A stretch of DNA of 64,000 nucleotides, taken from NCBI GenBank assembly GCA_013397935.1, contig VZRN01002991.1, forward strand, positions 420,306-484,305, written 5' to 3'. The translations under genes were made by a program, and so were the position numbers. Of the stretch, positions 10,855-23,110 are shown piece after piece. A model generated the notes under the pieces. That model was not told the origin of the DNA, made no database searches, and saw only the letters and a list, made by a program, of their open reading frames with translations. This DNA is from Dasyornis broadbenti (lineage: Eukaryota; Chordata; Aves; Passeriformes; Dasyornithidae). Position 1 is the first letter of the stretch, and each line of letters opens with the position of its first letter.

Positions 10855-12729
10855 AAAAAAAAACCAACAAGAGCACACTGCTGAACAGATCAAGTGATAT
10901 GTTCAATGTACTTGAACATTCTCAGAGCCATATTGAACAGAAATCTAGACAGAAACCAAAAGGAAATCTATGATGATTTAAAAGAAATGTTCTCTTCTTG
11001 GAAGCAGTACCATGTATTAGGTTGGATGTTAATCTAAATTTCAATGTCCTTAATTATGCTAATTTTTTTTTCCTGGCAGATAATTAAAAAGAAGATTTTT
11101 AATGAGTTAGATGTCTTAAGATCCTAGAGAGAAGGAAATAATGGGAGAGAGGGGGGCTGGTAGAAAAGCAAAATAAAACGAAACTCAGATGCATTCAGTC
11201 CTACATTCCCCCTGCCATTTAGTACGCAGATTAATTTCCTTACGTTGTCCTCTGACAGCATTTTCTGACTATATGCATCCATTATTATTTAGTTGAAGTT
11301 TTGACTAGGAGCTGTTTGGGGCAGTGGCAACCTTTTCTCCTCTGCCTGCAGAAAAAGGGGGTCCTGGGGTGTAGCTTGCACATTAGAACTCCACAGGAGA
11401 AATAAAGCAGGAGAGCTGTTCCTGCAGACAGAATCCTGACCCACTTTGGAACTGATCACTACACAGCACTTTTATCATCACCCGCCAATGTTGTTTTCCA
11501 AAGACTTGGTCTCTGACCTATTTTCACACTGATTTCTGTGCTAGTGAGGCTTTTATCCTTTAAATTGTTGGAGACTTGTTTATGTAAATACAGCAGGAGT
11601 TTTGCTAACCAAACAAGATTCAGTGTTTCTGCTGGCAAGAGGCTGTTTTTGTGTTAGAAACTGAGGTGTATGTAACAGAAATATGAACTTCATTTTAAGT
11701 CTAATATACCTTCCTGCATTTTTCTTGCATCTGGGACTGAGATGGAGATACTGAAACTGAGAAAAAAATGTATATACAGCCTGTGAAACAGCAAAGTGAT
11801 GTGAGAAAAGAGCCTCCTGTAGAGTCTCTAAGTCACAATTTTTGCAGAATGCTCAATCACAGATACGAGTGGAGGAGAAATTTTAGGTCAGGGGTTTGGT
11901 CATATTTTTGCTTCAGCTGATTCTGGAGGGAGCAGCCAGAAATTTCCAGTGAAATGATCCAAAACCCTGGGATAAGCATATCCAGAGCACCCCGAGAACT
12001 GGCCACGTGCCGCCTCAGCCCAGTCCTCGGCAGCCAGATAATCCTCCTTACAAAAGCCGTTACCTCAACAGGTGCTGGTAGCCCCTGCTGCCTTCTTCAT
12101 TAAGGGGCCAAAGACCATGTGATTATGAAAACTAAACGCTCACTTATCCCTAGGTGAAGTTCAACTCGGTGACAGCGGCAAAGGGCGGCCAGAGGAGGAG
12201 GAGGAGGCACCAGCATTGTGCTCGCTCTCTGGACTCCATCCTGCAGCCCTGTTAACCCAGCACTTTGCACAGCGCTAATCCCTCATTCAGCAAAACCCTG
12301 CTTAGCTCCAAAGCTTGGCTGAACTGGGGCCTGAATTCATTTTGACAGCGGGGAGAGGGAAATTAAAAAACAAATCTGTGAAAGATATCAAAAATTTTTG
12401 AAGGTGGTGTTTAGGCAGTGAATTGCTGCACGTAAACAAAGGTGTGGCCTACACAGCTAATTGTTATACAAGTAATTGTGTATATACATGCATGGATATG
12501 TATGTGTATAAATATAAACATGCACACATCCCCTTCAAAAAAATAAATGAAACGTGAGTTGCTCAGAGCTCTCCTTAGATGCAAGTTTTCTGCAGGTTAG
12601 GTTAGCTACAAAAGGGAAAGGACCACTAAATAAATAAATAAACAGCTTTGTTCAGTTGTATCTCCAGCAGGGATATGACTGTTCATTATGAATAGGGGCT
12701 GAAGGCTTCACTGCTCTGTAGTTTATAAA
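10855..12729. other. Non-coding stretch
   Basis: No gene supported. An acceptor-like pyrimidine tract ending TCCTGGCAG lies at about 11065-11080, but the sequence after it is open only for about 15 codons. 12190-12207 is a small GGA repeat. 12475-12530 is an alternating TA/TG-rich patch. Confidence 0.6.
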
Positions 12730-13130
12730 TACTAATGAGTGACATATTGAGAAAAATTGTACCTACAAAAGCAAAGTCTTCTGCCATGCAAATCAGGCCC
12801 CAATTCCCCACAGATAAGGATCTTTTTGATGGAACACATGCAAAATCTACAGCTCTTAATTCTTTCATTAGTATTCCAGGCAGACGATTGCCAAATAACA
12901 GGGAAAACTGTCTGAATTGCTGTGTCTGAAACCTAATATTGATTTGTTTAATAGTGTCAGGAAGTCAAAATTCACAAATCTCCTGTCGATTGTTTATGAG
13001 GCAGTTAGCACAGAATTGGATGCCCCTGCTTAATTAATAACTCATTACTGAAATTTGATTATATGCTTGAATGGTTTAAATGGGCTCTAATTCAGTATCT
13101 GCAAAGCAGTGTTGCAACAAAGTAAAATGG
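12730..13130. promoter_or_regulatory. Strong candidate conserved non-coding element
   Basis: About 400 bases of balanced, non-repetitive sequence dense in developmental transcription-factor words: an octamer ATGCAAAT at 12786-12793, CTTAATTAATAA near 13030, ATTGATTTG near 12938 and AGATAAGG near 12802. Opposing short ORFs (12735-12929 plus, 12686-12868 minus) cross it but show no protein resemblance. No CR1 or simple-repeat signature is present. Its texture is what vertebrate CNEs usually look like; conservation is not demonstrated here. Confidence 0.35.
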
Positions 13131-16100
13131 ATCTAAAAGCTTGTTTTTTAACACTATTGTCGTCTGTATTTCATGATCTCCAGTGGTGAAGAATATGTTG
13201 ACATAGTTGCAAGGGCAGACCTCGTAGTACATTGTTAATTGACACAAAAATGTGTTGTTCTAATGATGTTATGAACTACACTACAGCTAAATCAGATGGA
13301 TACTCCAGGAGAAATTACACTGATTTGCGAAGAAAAGAACCCTAAAGGTAATTTTTTAGCATATGATTAATTTGCCAGTAATGGAGATGAGGAGTAGAAA
13401 GATGTTTCTACCATGGCCTTTTATTCAGAAGCATCTTAGGGTCTGAGGTTTGTATGTCCAGGGGCCATGAGCTCTTCAGTGACTCAGGTGCTTCTTGAAA
13501 CTCCTGCACACCGTATTTTATGCTTTTTCTGGCACTTTCTCATCTCCAGTATTAATGAAGGGAAGAAATAGTCCAGGTGTAATTTTGAAGTTCTCTGCTT
13601 CACTGAATGAACCTCTCCCCATTTTCAGCAACTGACTACACTAAAATTTCTCCCCTGGGGAGAAACCTTCCTTGTTTTTGAAAAACTGGAGCAAAACAGA
13701 TTTAAAAATATAATTTTGTGCACGTTTTTGGGATAGGATGAACCGGAACGAGCTGTGTCTAAGGGCTGGGTAATCAGGACACCTTTTTCTGGCAACACCA
13801 GGAATCTCCGATTTTCATTAGCTACAGGTAATTATTGTCTTATTGGAATATTGAAAATGAGTTTATCTTTGTCTGCTGATACCTGTTTAAAGAATTGTTT
13901 GCCGTGAGAAGGACTCAATCTCATGCTCAAACATGTAGTTGGCTGTCCACCTGGGAAGCTGGTCAAGGAGCAGGAGCTCCTGCTGAAGATGGTGCCTGTA
14001 GGATGGACACGTGCCCCAGGGTGACTGATGAGCATGTCATGAGTAATAAGTAGCAAACAGGAGAAAGTGAAGAAGTTCCCAGGCAATCTGTTTTCTGAAT
14101 ATTATGTGCCCAGACTCTTTTAACCAAGTTCAAGAGGCTCGTTTAGCCAAAAGCAGTAAAGAAAATTAATCATTAATAAGATTCCAGCAGATATGTTCAA
14201 CCAGCCCCAATAAGATAAATCAGTGAAATGCTCTGGGAAAAGCTGTTCTCATGAGAATTCCAGGTGTGGTTGGCCTTAATGAAAAGGTTTGCATAATTTG
14301 GGCAGTTTTAGAGCAACCTAGACTGGGAACACTGAGCTGGTCAAAGCTGGCCCTGGAGGCAAGGACTTGACCCATAGCAGTAATAAATGGCATCATTTCT
14401 CTGAAGTCTGCGAAGCTGAGGATTTCAGATCAGATCCTCAAAGCAACTTAATCCTTCAATCAATAAAATATACTTCTCTAAATATCCCCGAGGAACTGGA
14501 CCTTGGAACTTGGATCTTGATCCTCATGAAGCGTTAGCACCTACTCAGACTATGACTTTTTGGATGCTTCTACAAAGAATAACCTTCTAAAGACTTGCAA
14601 ATTGCTCTAGCTGGACTAAGTACCTCTCAGACTAATAAACAGATCTGTTTGATGAGCAAATACAAGTGTCCTGAAATATATATGTTTGTATACATCAAAA
14701 CAGAAATCAAGTGGCAATTCTAACAAATAAAATTGACTGAATTATATAAGTGCAAAATATTACTCAATATGTTAACAGAATCGAAATGTTTGGGATCTTT
14801 GAGAGCAGGAAAAGGCAGCAGCTGACTGCAGGTTTGTCTAGAGCTGTCCCCAGCCTTGTGCAGCGAGGTACCAGTCCCTGTGCTGTGTGGGCAGGGACTG
14901 TCTGGCACTGTGGCTGAACTCCCTGGTATAAACTGCATCACATTTTCTGCCAAAACCTCTCTGGAAATGTGATTTGCAGTATATTCTATATTATAAAATG
15001 GCAAAGTATTTATTGAGCTCTCTTTTCCTGCACATCTTTTGTGAGGAGGGGAAAGAACTCCCGATGTCCTTGCTTAGGAAGGTTTAAAGCTGTGGTGGAT
15101 TTAGCAAAAACAGTTTTAAAAAGCAGATATTAACAAAAAATCTGAGGTTTTACCCCTTTCATGTGTTTTTTCCAGCCTTGGAATTGGGAAGTGCTGCAGG
15201 GTCAACCTCCTACAGTCTGTCACTGAGCACCACACTCTTCCAGCAAGATACAAATGCTATTTCAGGTTATCTGAAGCCTTTGAAAACAGTTGTGTATTTA
15301 TCATAAGTACAGCCCATCAAAATTGAATCAAAGGAGGTATTTTAAAAAAAATTTGCATTATCTATATGTTAGATTTTTTAAAAAGGCTGGCATTTTTCTG
15401 CCTTTTACAAACAGATTTTAGTGGCATTCCATACAGATTTTTTCCTTTGGAGTTCCTGATAAGTAGAACGTCATTATAATTGTTTAGCTTGTAGATTGCT
15501 TAAGCAGTTTAAGATGAAGATTATTTTAAATTTCCACTCTTACATAACTGAGCATATTATCAGCATTAAACTGTGAAACAGTCATTAATGATAACTAACA
15601 ATAAGTAATACCATCAGGAGTTCATTTTTCAAGCAAAAAAGGGTTTGCTGTACATTTTCATACACAGACATTAACAATGTTGTAGTTCACAGGTTTGCTA
15701 ACTTTTTCCAGTGATGGGTAACTTTTACAATTAATTTGAGTTAAATAATTAAACCTGGGCAACTAAGAACATTTTTGAACCATAATTAAAGAAAAAAAAA
15801 ATAGCTTTTAGGCAATGTTTTAACTTGTGCTAAACAGCAGTCTCAGGAAGAATGAGGGTTTCTCTCTGCTCTGGGCCGATTTGTCAAACTACTATTAAGA
15901 ATTTTTAGTTATAAGAAAAAAAAAAATGGAGTGAACCTTTATTTTTCCTCCTCTAATTTATTACGGTTGATTACGCAGCTGGAATGGGAAGGTAGCTGCT
16001 GTTTGTAGTTAAATAACTCCTCACAATTTCTTAAAGAAATGATCTTCAAAGCTTTAATGGGTCAATGGCTCAAGTACAAAGGAAAGATTGATTTTCATAC

Positions 16101-16260
16101 TCCCACTCTTTGTTCCCAAAGTTTAAAACAGACACGTTCTGGTAAATTAGTTTGTCTGTGTTATTAATGGAAGAACTTATTAAACTCCCATAAATACATG
16201 GTGGTATCTTACTTAAAACACTGAATGCATTTGCTTTGGAAAAAAAAACCAAAAAAAAGA
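13131..16260. other. Non-coding stretch
   Basis: No gene supported. AT-rich unique DNA with short A or T tracts. The minus-strand ORFs at 13832-14086 and 14720-15004 have no domain, no signal peptide and no codon pattern that sets them apart. Confidence 0.6.
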
Positions 16261-16306
16261 TGTTTAAAAGTAAACAGGGGCGTAATATTTTCATTTGATT
16301 TCAGAA

Positions 16307-16552
16307 ATGCCTCGAAAGGCAGCAAGCAGGAGAATTGGGGGTTTGCAAAATGTACTAGGTATGCATAATGACGAATGGCACAAAGAACGTGGGCTCACGC
16401 CGATCGAAAATATGTTATTTGCGTTTAATGAAATGCATTCCCATGGTGGGCAAGTGGCAATGCTGTGGGGAGAACGACTGCTTCGAGCAGGAAATATTGT
16501 CTGGGTGAAATACTTCTTTTACGTGAGGCTGATGTGCACGTTCCTCGGCTGA
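16307..16552 (+). other. Candidate small ORF or exon, 81 codons, CpG-rich
   Basis: An ATG at 16307 opens 81 codons ending in TGA at 16550-16552. The ATG follows immediately after a splice-acceptor-like TTTGATTTCAG (AG at 16303-16304) and has G at -3 but C at +4. The reading frame is CpG-rich, including CACGCCGATCGAAAAT near 16397, in a CpG-poor background. The predicted peptide begins MPRKAASRR and is basic at the start; it contains no domain I recognise and no signal peptide. A GTGAGG donor-like site lies at 16521, so an exon of about 16305-16520 is possible. It could equally be a conserved enhancer with a fortuitous ORF. No upstream exon or promoter was found. Confidence 0.25.
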
Positions 16553-17107
16553 GCCCGGGGAGGTTGCGCTGCCGGCACAGAAGCGATCCCGGGGTCAGGG
16601 CAGGCTCCAGCGCTGGCTGAAGGTGGCTGTGAGAGAGATTATTCAGCTCCACGGAGGGAGAAGCACTGCTGCTACACCAGGGGGATCAGGGGAGTGTTCC
16701 TGAGCCAACACAAACTGCCAGAGCTCCTGCTGCATCAGCTGAAGGTCGGCCCAGCTCCGTGTCTTCTCCTCCACAAGCGGAGACGTTTCTGATATATTCT
16801 CATGGCCTCTGAGGTCACCGAGTTTCCCCTGATGAGCTGCCTGTCTGTAGAAGGATGTCTCGCCACACTTAATCACCTTTTCTTTCGCTCATCCAGCAGA
16901 GTTCAGTTTTCCCTGTGAATAAACCCCCCGCATCTCATCAGTTCGCAGGGAGGGACAGACCTTCAGAAATGCTCCCGGTTGACCCCATCAGCAGCTACAG
17001 GGGTTCCTGTATCGGATGGGCTCCAGTTAACCAGAAATTCACTACCAGAGCTGTTAGCAGTCAAAAAGCACCCATGAAACTGGAACTGACACCACTGCTG
17101 CCTGCCG
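16553..17107. other. Non-coding, moderately GC-rich stretch
   Basis: GC-richer than average, with CpGs concentrated at 16553-16620 next to the preceding ORF. Minus-strand ORFs at 16425-16652, 16643-16876 and 16963-17199 overlap in different frames and have no family resemblance. Confidence 0.5.
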
Positions 17108-17734
17108 ATGGAGGGGCAAGCTGAGTGCGACAGGCCATTGGGGCAGTGCTGGTGGGTTGATAACCGAGCAGAGCTGAACTGTGTGTTCCCTGCTCCCACT
17201 GCAGGCAGCAGAGCTTATCCTGCGGCTGTTCCTCCTGCTTTAATCCTGCTGATGACTCTTCTTATAAACTTCAGTCTGAAGGCCACAGCCATAGGGTTGG
17301 TTGTGGGAAGAGCTGGAATTTTCACATGTATGATGATGCTCAGTGGATGGGCAGTGCATATGGACTTTGAGCAAGTGATCTTTCCATGTCTTTGGGGTTT
17401 TTTTTTCCTTTACCAGGGATATTTGACGTGGCCCCCAGTAAAATCTGAGAGGGAACCAAATAACTTTGATTGTGTTTTGATACAGGGAGGTGCAGGGTGT
17501 GATCAGGGTCCAGCCAACATCATCCTCAGCAGCACCCAGGGGAAAGGACAGCCCTGTGTAGAAACAACCTCCTGTCAGAGCAGGATACGAGGGGAGACGG
17601 TAACAATTTTTTGTCAGAATAGGCTGTTTCCTTCCAATGTTTCCTTCACAGAGGTGATTTACACAGCTACTGTGAAGTACCAGATTGGAACATCCCTTGG
17701 AAATCTTCTGGGCTCAAATATTTTGATTTCCTAA
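17108..17734 (+). other. Longest ORF in the window, 208 codons, unassigned
   Basis: An ATG at 17108 opens 208 codons to a TAA at 17732-17734; an in-frame TGA lies about six codons upstream. The ATG has G at +4 but C at -3, so the initiation context is only fair. The conceptual product has hydrophobic stretches at roughly residues 43-70 and 88-102, cysteines scattered through the C-terminal half, and no domain or signal peptide I recognise. Part of one hydrophobic stretch is encoded by a T-run at 17399-17406, which argues against selection on protein. No polyadenylation signal, promoter or exon partner is evident. Most likely a chance ORF in GC-balanced DNA; a lineage-specific gene or unrecognised repeat is possible. 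Confidence 0.15.
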
Positions 17735-19106
17735 AGACATTTTATTCAACCAGTGTGTATTATACATTGAAAATTTAAAAAAATTGTCAAAACCCTAACA
17801 AGTGTAATGAACTGATCAGGATTTGAATCTTCTATTCCCTGTGTACTCATTCCTCCCTCTCCCTTTATGTTTGTGGAAAATTTCCAGTGTTTCAAATTGG
17901 TTCTGGAGCAGAGATGAGAACAAGGTTTCACCTGTTTCTTTAGCAGTACAGTTTTGGGGTTCTCCAGCATAATTATCCTCCCCAGTCCCAGTGAGATGGC
18001 TCTTTCAGAGCCATGACAGTTTCTCACTGTCATCCAAGAGTTCTCTGTTCCAGAAAGGGCTGGAATGAGGATTGAATGGGGAAATAAATCAGTGTGTGCT
18101 CCATGCCAGTTCAGGGGAGAGCTTGCAAACTGAGATGTTTGCCTCTAGTCCTGGTCACACAGGACATCAGGGCACTCGTGAAGCAGATTTCTCTATTGTT
18201 TACTTATAAACAGCCTCTGTATATCACTTACTGCGAGAAAAGATATCCCATGGCCTGGGGATCAATTGCTTCATTGCTTCCCCATGCTATAAAGCTCAGT
18301 GTTGAAAGTGATTGCCTTTCCTTACAACCAGCAATTTGGAAATTGCTACGGACCCTTGATCCTTTTGGAGCAAGGTACTTCCAATTCTACGCCTCCACTT
18401 ATTTATTCATGACTGGTTTTACACTAATTTCTTCCTCTTGAAATGTTGCAGTCTAGCTCATCCTGCAGTACTTCAGGCACATTTTTTCCAAAGCTGGGCA
18501 AGCAAGAAAACTTTCATCTTCTTTCATAAGACATACTCCGTGTACAAGAATCACCTTAGCAATCTTCTGACTCAGCCCAGCTTGAATTGCTGTTTCTTAG
18601 AAAAGGTGCCCAAAAAACCCCATCTTTGATATTTGACCATTCATTACATAGAATTTGTTATTTAGACAGGAATAGGCCTTGGGTGGATAAGAGGGTTGTG
18701 ACAACAGAGGTGAGTAGGATATTGAAATTACCACCTACTTGAATTAATTTTAGCAATGCAGATGAACAAAAAATACAGACAGGAGAGAACACATACACCA
18801 AAATTCTCTCACAATGGATCAACTTGACATCAGCAGACTTGAGGGATACAAAATCTGACTGTCTAGGCTCATTTCTACATTTATTCTATCAAGAGCCATG
18901 CTTTTGTGATAAAGAGGAAGGAAAAATAACATGGAAAAAATAATTGGCTGCAAATACACCACAAAAAAGGTTTCTAAAAGATAGCAGCCACCTGCACTAA
19001 TGGCATTGAAATAAAACATACAAGCTCAGGATTGTATTTTAAAATATGTGCCATTAAAAACATCTTATGACTGCTTATTAGGATCAGAAACAGAAATTCG
19101 TGGGCA

Positions 19107-19124
19107 TAGGGTTAGGGTTAGGGG
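19107..19124 (+). repeat. Short interstitial telomere-like motif
   Basis: Nearly three tandem TTAGGG units (TAGGG TTAGGG TTAGGG) with one extra G. This is the vertebrate telomere unit, but at this length it may be chance or a trace of telomerase-mediated break repair. Confidence 0.75.
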
Positions 19125-20467
19125 TTTTGCAGCTGTCAGTGAGATGGGTTTTTTCCACCTAGAATTTTCAGAGCTTGATTTAGCTCTGATAATTTTCAGA
19201 GGCAGGGTCTGAGGCACCCCCCTCTGCAACGGTGCAGCTACAGCGGGTGACAGTCCCCATCACCAGGGAGCAATCTGGACAGGATGGGAACCAAGACAGT
19301 GTCTGTCCTCTCAGGTTCCAGGCGTTTGTTTGTGAAATGAGAGTGCGTTTCCCAGCCCTGACACTCAGAGCAACACACATTTTTATTGCACCATGCTGGA
19401 CACTGTCTAAGGGAGTTGTGGGTAGACAGAAAAGGAGAGGAAAATATTCCTGGAGCACTTTCCCCTTTTTACCAACAGAGGGATTTGAGAGCCTTTCTCC
19501 CTCTGCAGGCTCTGGCAATGATGCAGCCACAGGAAGCTAAGGATGTGTGTGTACGGTAAGAATGGCCCCGTGGATGCTGTGTCGTGTTCAGCCAATGGCT
19601 TTACATACAGCACATCTTCCAGGACAGGCTCACTGAAACACAGGCTAAGAAATCTCTTCCAAGGCACCAGAGAGATGGATCTACCCTTGGACTGGAGCAA
19701 TCATCTGCTTAACAGCTCAGAGCTACACACGCACAGAGACACAGATTTGGGTCAGGAAGTCAAAAATAACATTACACCAGATTGAATTTAAATTGTATGA
19801 GGGTTATAAGTAAGCAGAATATTGTTGTGGTGCCTGGGTTAATATTTCCTCTTTTGGAAAGCACGGCGGGATTATTAATGTATATAAGTGGTTAGGCAGG
19901 CGTAGCTTTTATATCTCATCTGTAAGGAAAAGCTTCCAAAAAGGCACTGGCTTTTAACCACAGGCTCTACGGAGAGATAAGATGCCAGTTAGGGATGAAA
20001 CAGCCCTGCTCTTCTAGCACAGGACGTTTCCCCTGTGACTGGATATCCAAGGCTCTTCCACCCACGTTTCTAATCTGACCCACTGTAGCACCCACTCCGA
20101 ATCGGTTCATTTGTCCAAATATTTGTTTACTATCTCCCAAGTATTTAAAAACGGCAAAAAGCACCCAGCTTGATCCCTTGCTTCCACCACGCTGCAGAAA
20201 TGGCTTTATTACTGCCGTGGCTGTAAAGCTGTGTGTGTGTGAACACGCCTATGCATGTGTGCTGAGCTCTGACAAGATTACAGCCAGAGATGGTCTGACT
20301 ACGGGCTACATCCTAGTCAGACTTCTGCAAAGGTTAGACAGAGAAATCTCCCTTTTGTCTTTGAAGCATGGATGGATGCTGAGCTTTCAGCAGTCTGTAA
20401 ACTGACGCGGTTCCTCTGAACAATAACAGCAACTTTTGAAATAATGATTTACCGTTAAAACAAGAGA

Positions 20468-20487
20468 TTTTTTTTTTTAAAAAAAAA
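20468..20487. repeat. T11A9 palindromic tract
   Basis: Eleven T followed by nine A, a self-complementary low-complexity tract that is likely to be bent or nucleosome-disfavouring. Confidence 0.9.
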
Positions 20488-20700
20488 GTCCCTATCTGCA
20501 GTCCCCTCTCCCCCTTCACCCAGCTGAACTGTACATGGATATTGAATCTCTTTTGTTGGCAGAAATCACAGTAATCTCTAAAGGACGTGCTTTTCCTGCC
20601 TTTTCAGGCTACCTCACTGAGGAGAATTCCAAAGATTTCTGGAAAAGCTTTTTAGCGTAGGCAGCAGAGCTCCCCTCCTCGTACCCCTTCCCCCAGTATC

Positions 20701-21300
20701 ATTACAATTTACAGGATTCATATGACCATGTAAATACTTTGTGATTACATGGAAAATAACTCACAAATACATAATAATTACAAGTTCATGCAGATTACTT
20801 AGTAAACACATTTGAAGTAAGAAAATAATTCAAAGATTAATTATCCCTTAACTCAGAGTATTTAAATTATTTCCCCCAAAATGTACAAATATATTTGTAG
20901 TGACTTCAAGGCTGGCAGAGAAGGGGTTATGATGGTTCTGATCTGAGAGGAAAAAATGAAATTTGACAGGCATGGATTATTTAAAGCATGCAGACGTGAG
21001 CCATATAACCATTACACTTTGATGCAAATCATAGAGGAAAGCGCAGGAGGGATGGCCTGTACAGAGAAGTAGTGGACAAAATTAGGATTTCCTGCCATCG
21101 ACTTGAAATTTAAACAAGCAATCATTTAATGGCAGTGCAGCATTACATTTCTTGTTGCATGCGTTAATGTCAGCAACTGGGACAAACATTTTGACAATTC
21201 TATTAAAATGCTTCACCATTCCCTATCTAACACCTGTTAGCTCTAATTTTCTTTCCTGAGACGTACATCAGTAGACAGCATAGATTCCAAATCATTTATC
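20701..21300. promoter_or_regulatory. Candidate conserved non-coding block
   Basis: AT-rich but non-repetitive, with homeodomain-type and forkhead-type words (AAGATTAATTATCC near 20834, GTAAACA near 20803) and an octamer ATGCAAAT at 21022-21029. No ORF of note on either strand. Called on texture only. Confidence 0.3.
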
Positions 21301-22261
21301 ACTTTTAAAGTGCTTCCATATGAGCTTTTTGGGGGGCTTATCTTGGCCTTAGGAAAACCTTTTCTGATGTATTAAAATTCAGTACTTAGAGGGGGAAAAA
21401 AAGTGTAGACATCAATGTTTCATAGCGTTCATGTCTGGTAATTATTAGCCTAAATTATGGCTCGCACATGACTTGACAAAGTGGTCCATGCATTTAAAAA
21501 AGCTGCTCACTAGACATGCACTGCTCAATATGTTCCAAGTTATTGAGATGTCAGTCAGCAATCATAAAGCAAACACCCCTCACTGAAAGGACCCTGCTAA
21601 GAGGGCTATGAGGCCTGGGGGACTACCTAAAAATGTCAGAAATGTTACAGTCCAAATGAATGACATCAGCAAGAGACCGTGTTTAAAAACATGTGCAATT
21701 ACCTAATACAGTCAAATGGAAATCCTGGAACATGACAGACCCGAGGAGCAGTGCTTGGGAAGAAGCATTTAAAAACAAAACAAAATACTTTGCTCTGGAA
21801 TGAGAAAACCTTCATATATTATATATATGTAATATGAAAACCGTGAAAAATGATCACACTGGTGTTTTTACGGCTACACATTGCAGAAAGGAGAAGAAAC
21901 ACGTTATATTCTTTATCTACCGGCACATAATAGACTTGCTTATCATTATGTATGTTAAATCACTCCCTGTGTTGCTCCTATCATGCCAAACAAGGTGTTC
22001 TGTGAATTAATGCAGTGTTGGTAATCTCTCACCTTTTACAGTGCTGACCACAAACTAATCAGCTTGCAGGGAGATGAGTGTTACGTACAGTATTTTAGAA
22101 GTACTTGCCTTTGCAATGCAATATCCTTTAGGAGAGATAAGGCCTAACCTATTCCCACTAAAGTGTGTGGGAATTTTGCTGATGGTTTGGGTGGGTAAAT
22201 TCATGGGTCCAACATGCTGGGTTTACACCGAGAACCTCTGCTGCAACAGCACAAGGGGATG
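21301..22261. other. Non-coding stretch
   Basis: No gene supported. A TA-repeat-like patch (ATATATTATATATATG) is at about 21815-21830. A 66-codon plus ORF (22074-22274) lacks domains. Confidence 0.55.
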
Positions 22262-22570
22262 TGACAGAAGGTGACGCCCGGGGAAGCAAACACGGGTGCT
22301 GCAGCCTGGACTCCCTGAATTTTTTCAAATCCAAATTTGGTTTTTAGCACCCGAAATACGCACTCAAGTCAGCCCCTAAAAACTTTTGAACACCCTCGGA
22401 GCCCTCTGAAACACCGGTCTCCGTCCCCTTGCACTTTTCAAAGGCACGCACAGAACGCACACGAGCAAAACCCAGAAAGCAGAGTCCCCGAGGCAGCTGG
22501 CAGCCCCCAGAACAGTGTACATCTGTGGACAGTTTGAAAATGTCCGTCAGCGCATGGAGACGCACCTTTA
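22262..22570. promoter_or_regulatory. CpG-rich islet, 300 bases
   Basis: About sixteen CpG dinucleotides can be counted by eye in 300 bases, against near absence in the flanks. It is below usual CpG-island length. Two ORFs on opposite strands (22337-22537 plus, 22344-22619 minus) cross it, as expected of GC-richer DNA, and neither is recognisable. It could be a small unmethylated regulatory element or an orphan promoter. No TATA box or obvious exon was identified. Confidence 0.35.
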
Positions 22571-22619
22571 CTTTCACACGTCTGCTGTTTACTAAATAAC
22601 ATTTCAGCACAGTTTTCAT

Positions 22620-23110
22620 CTTATAAGGAAAGTGTTTGAAACTTGGAATAAGTGCACTTAATTAAAGGAAGGCTGTGAAAATGTGCACTAATCTGATATG
22701 ACTAATAGCAAAGTGCATGAAATTGCTAATTAGAATTTCATTAAAGGTGCTGCTTTATCAGACTGCGAATATCACAACCTTTAAAATTCTTTCAGGAAAG
22801 CTTAATTCCTTTTCAAACAGAAATATTCTTTAAAGACATTTGATTTGTTCTGAAGGAATTTGTAGCTTAGGCTGAAACATAAAATGTTGCCAATATTCCA
22901 CGGGAGTAATATTTGAATAAAAATATGTATCAGGTACTTTCTTTCATCACGCAGATGAATAATTTTTTTTGAAAATATTATTGTTCAAATAATACAATCA
23001 GCTAAGAAAAATAAAGTTTAATCTTTAGATTATTTCAAACATAATTTATTTTTATGCCTATGCCGTAATATTTGATATGCTTTTGCTTTAAAGGAGGAAA
23101 GAAATGAAAA
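22620..23110. promoter_or_regulatory. Candidate conserved non-coding block
   Basis: Dense in TAATTA/TTAATTAA-like cores (ACTTAATTAAAGG near 22657, GCTAATTAGAATTTC near 22725) and lacking repeats and ORFs. It directly follows the CpG islet, so the two may form one regulatory unit. Conservation untested. Confidence 0.35.

Larger units (their letters stand above)
17735..20700. other. Non-coding stretch
   Basis: No gene supported. It contains a short telomere-like motif (19107-19124) and a T11A9 tract (20468-20487). ORFs on both strands between 19180 and 19785 overlap each other and resemble nothing. Confidence 0.6.

Noticed and set aside
11050..11110. Acceptor-like pyrimidine tract ending in TCCTGGCAG
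   Set aside because: Downstream sequence is open for only about 15 codons and lacks a donor; it reads as AT-rich non-coding DNA.
12469..12530. TA/TG-rich patch as a possible hairpin RNA
   Set aside because: Pairing potential comes from low complexity rather than a specific stem.
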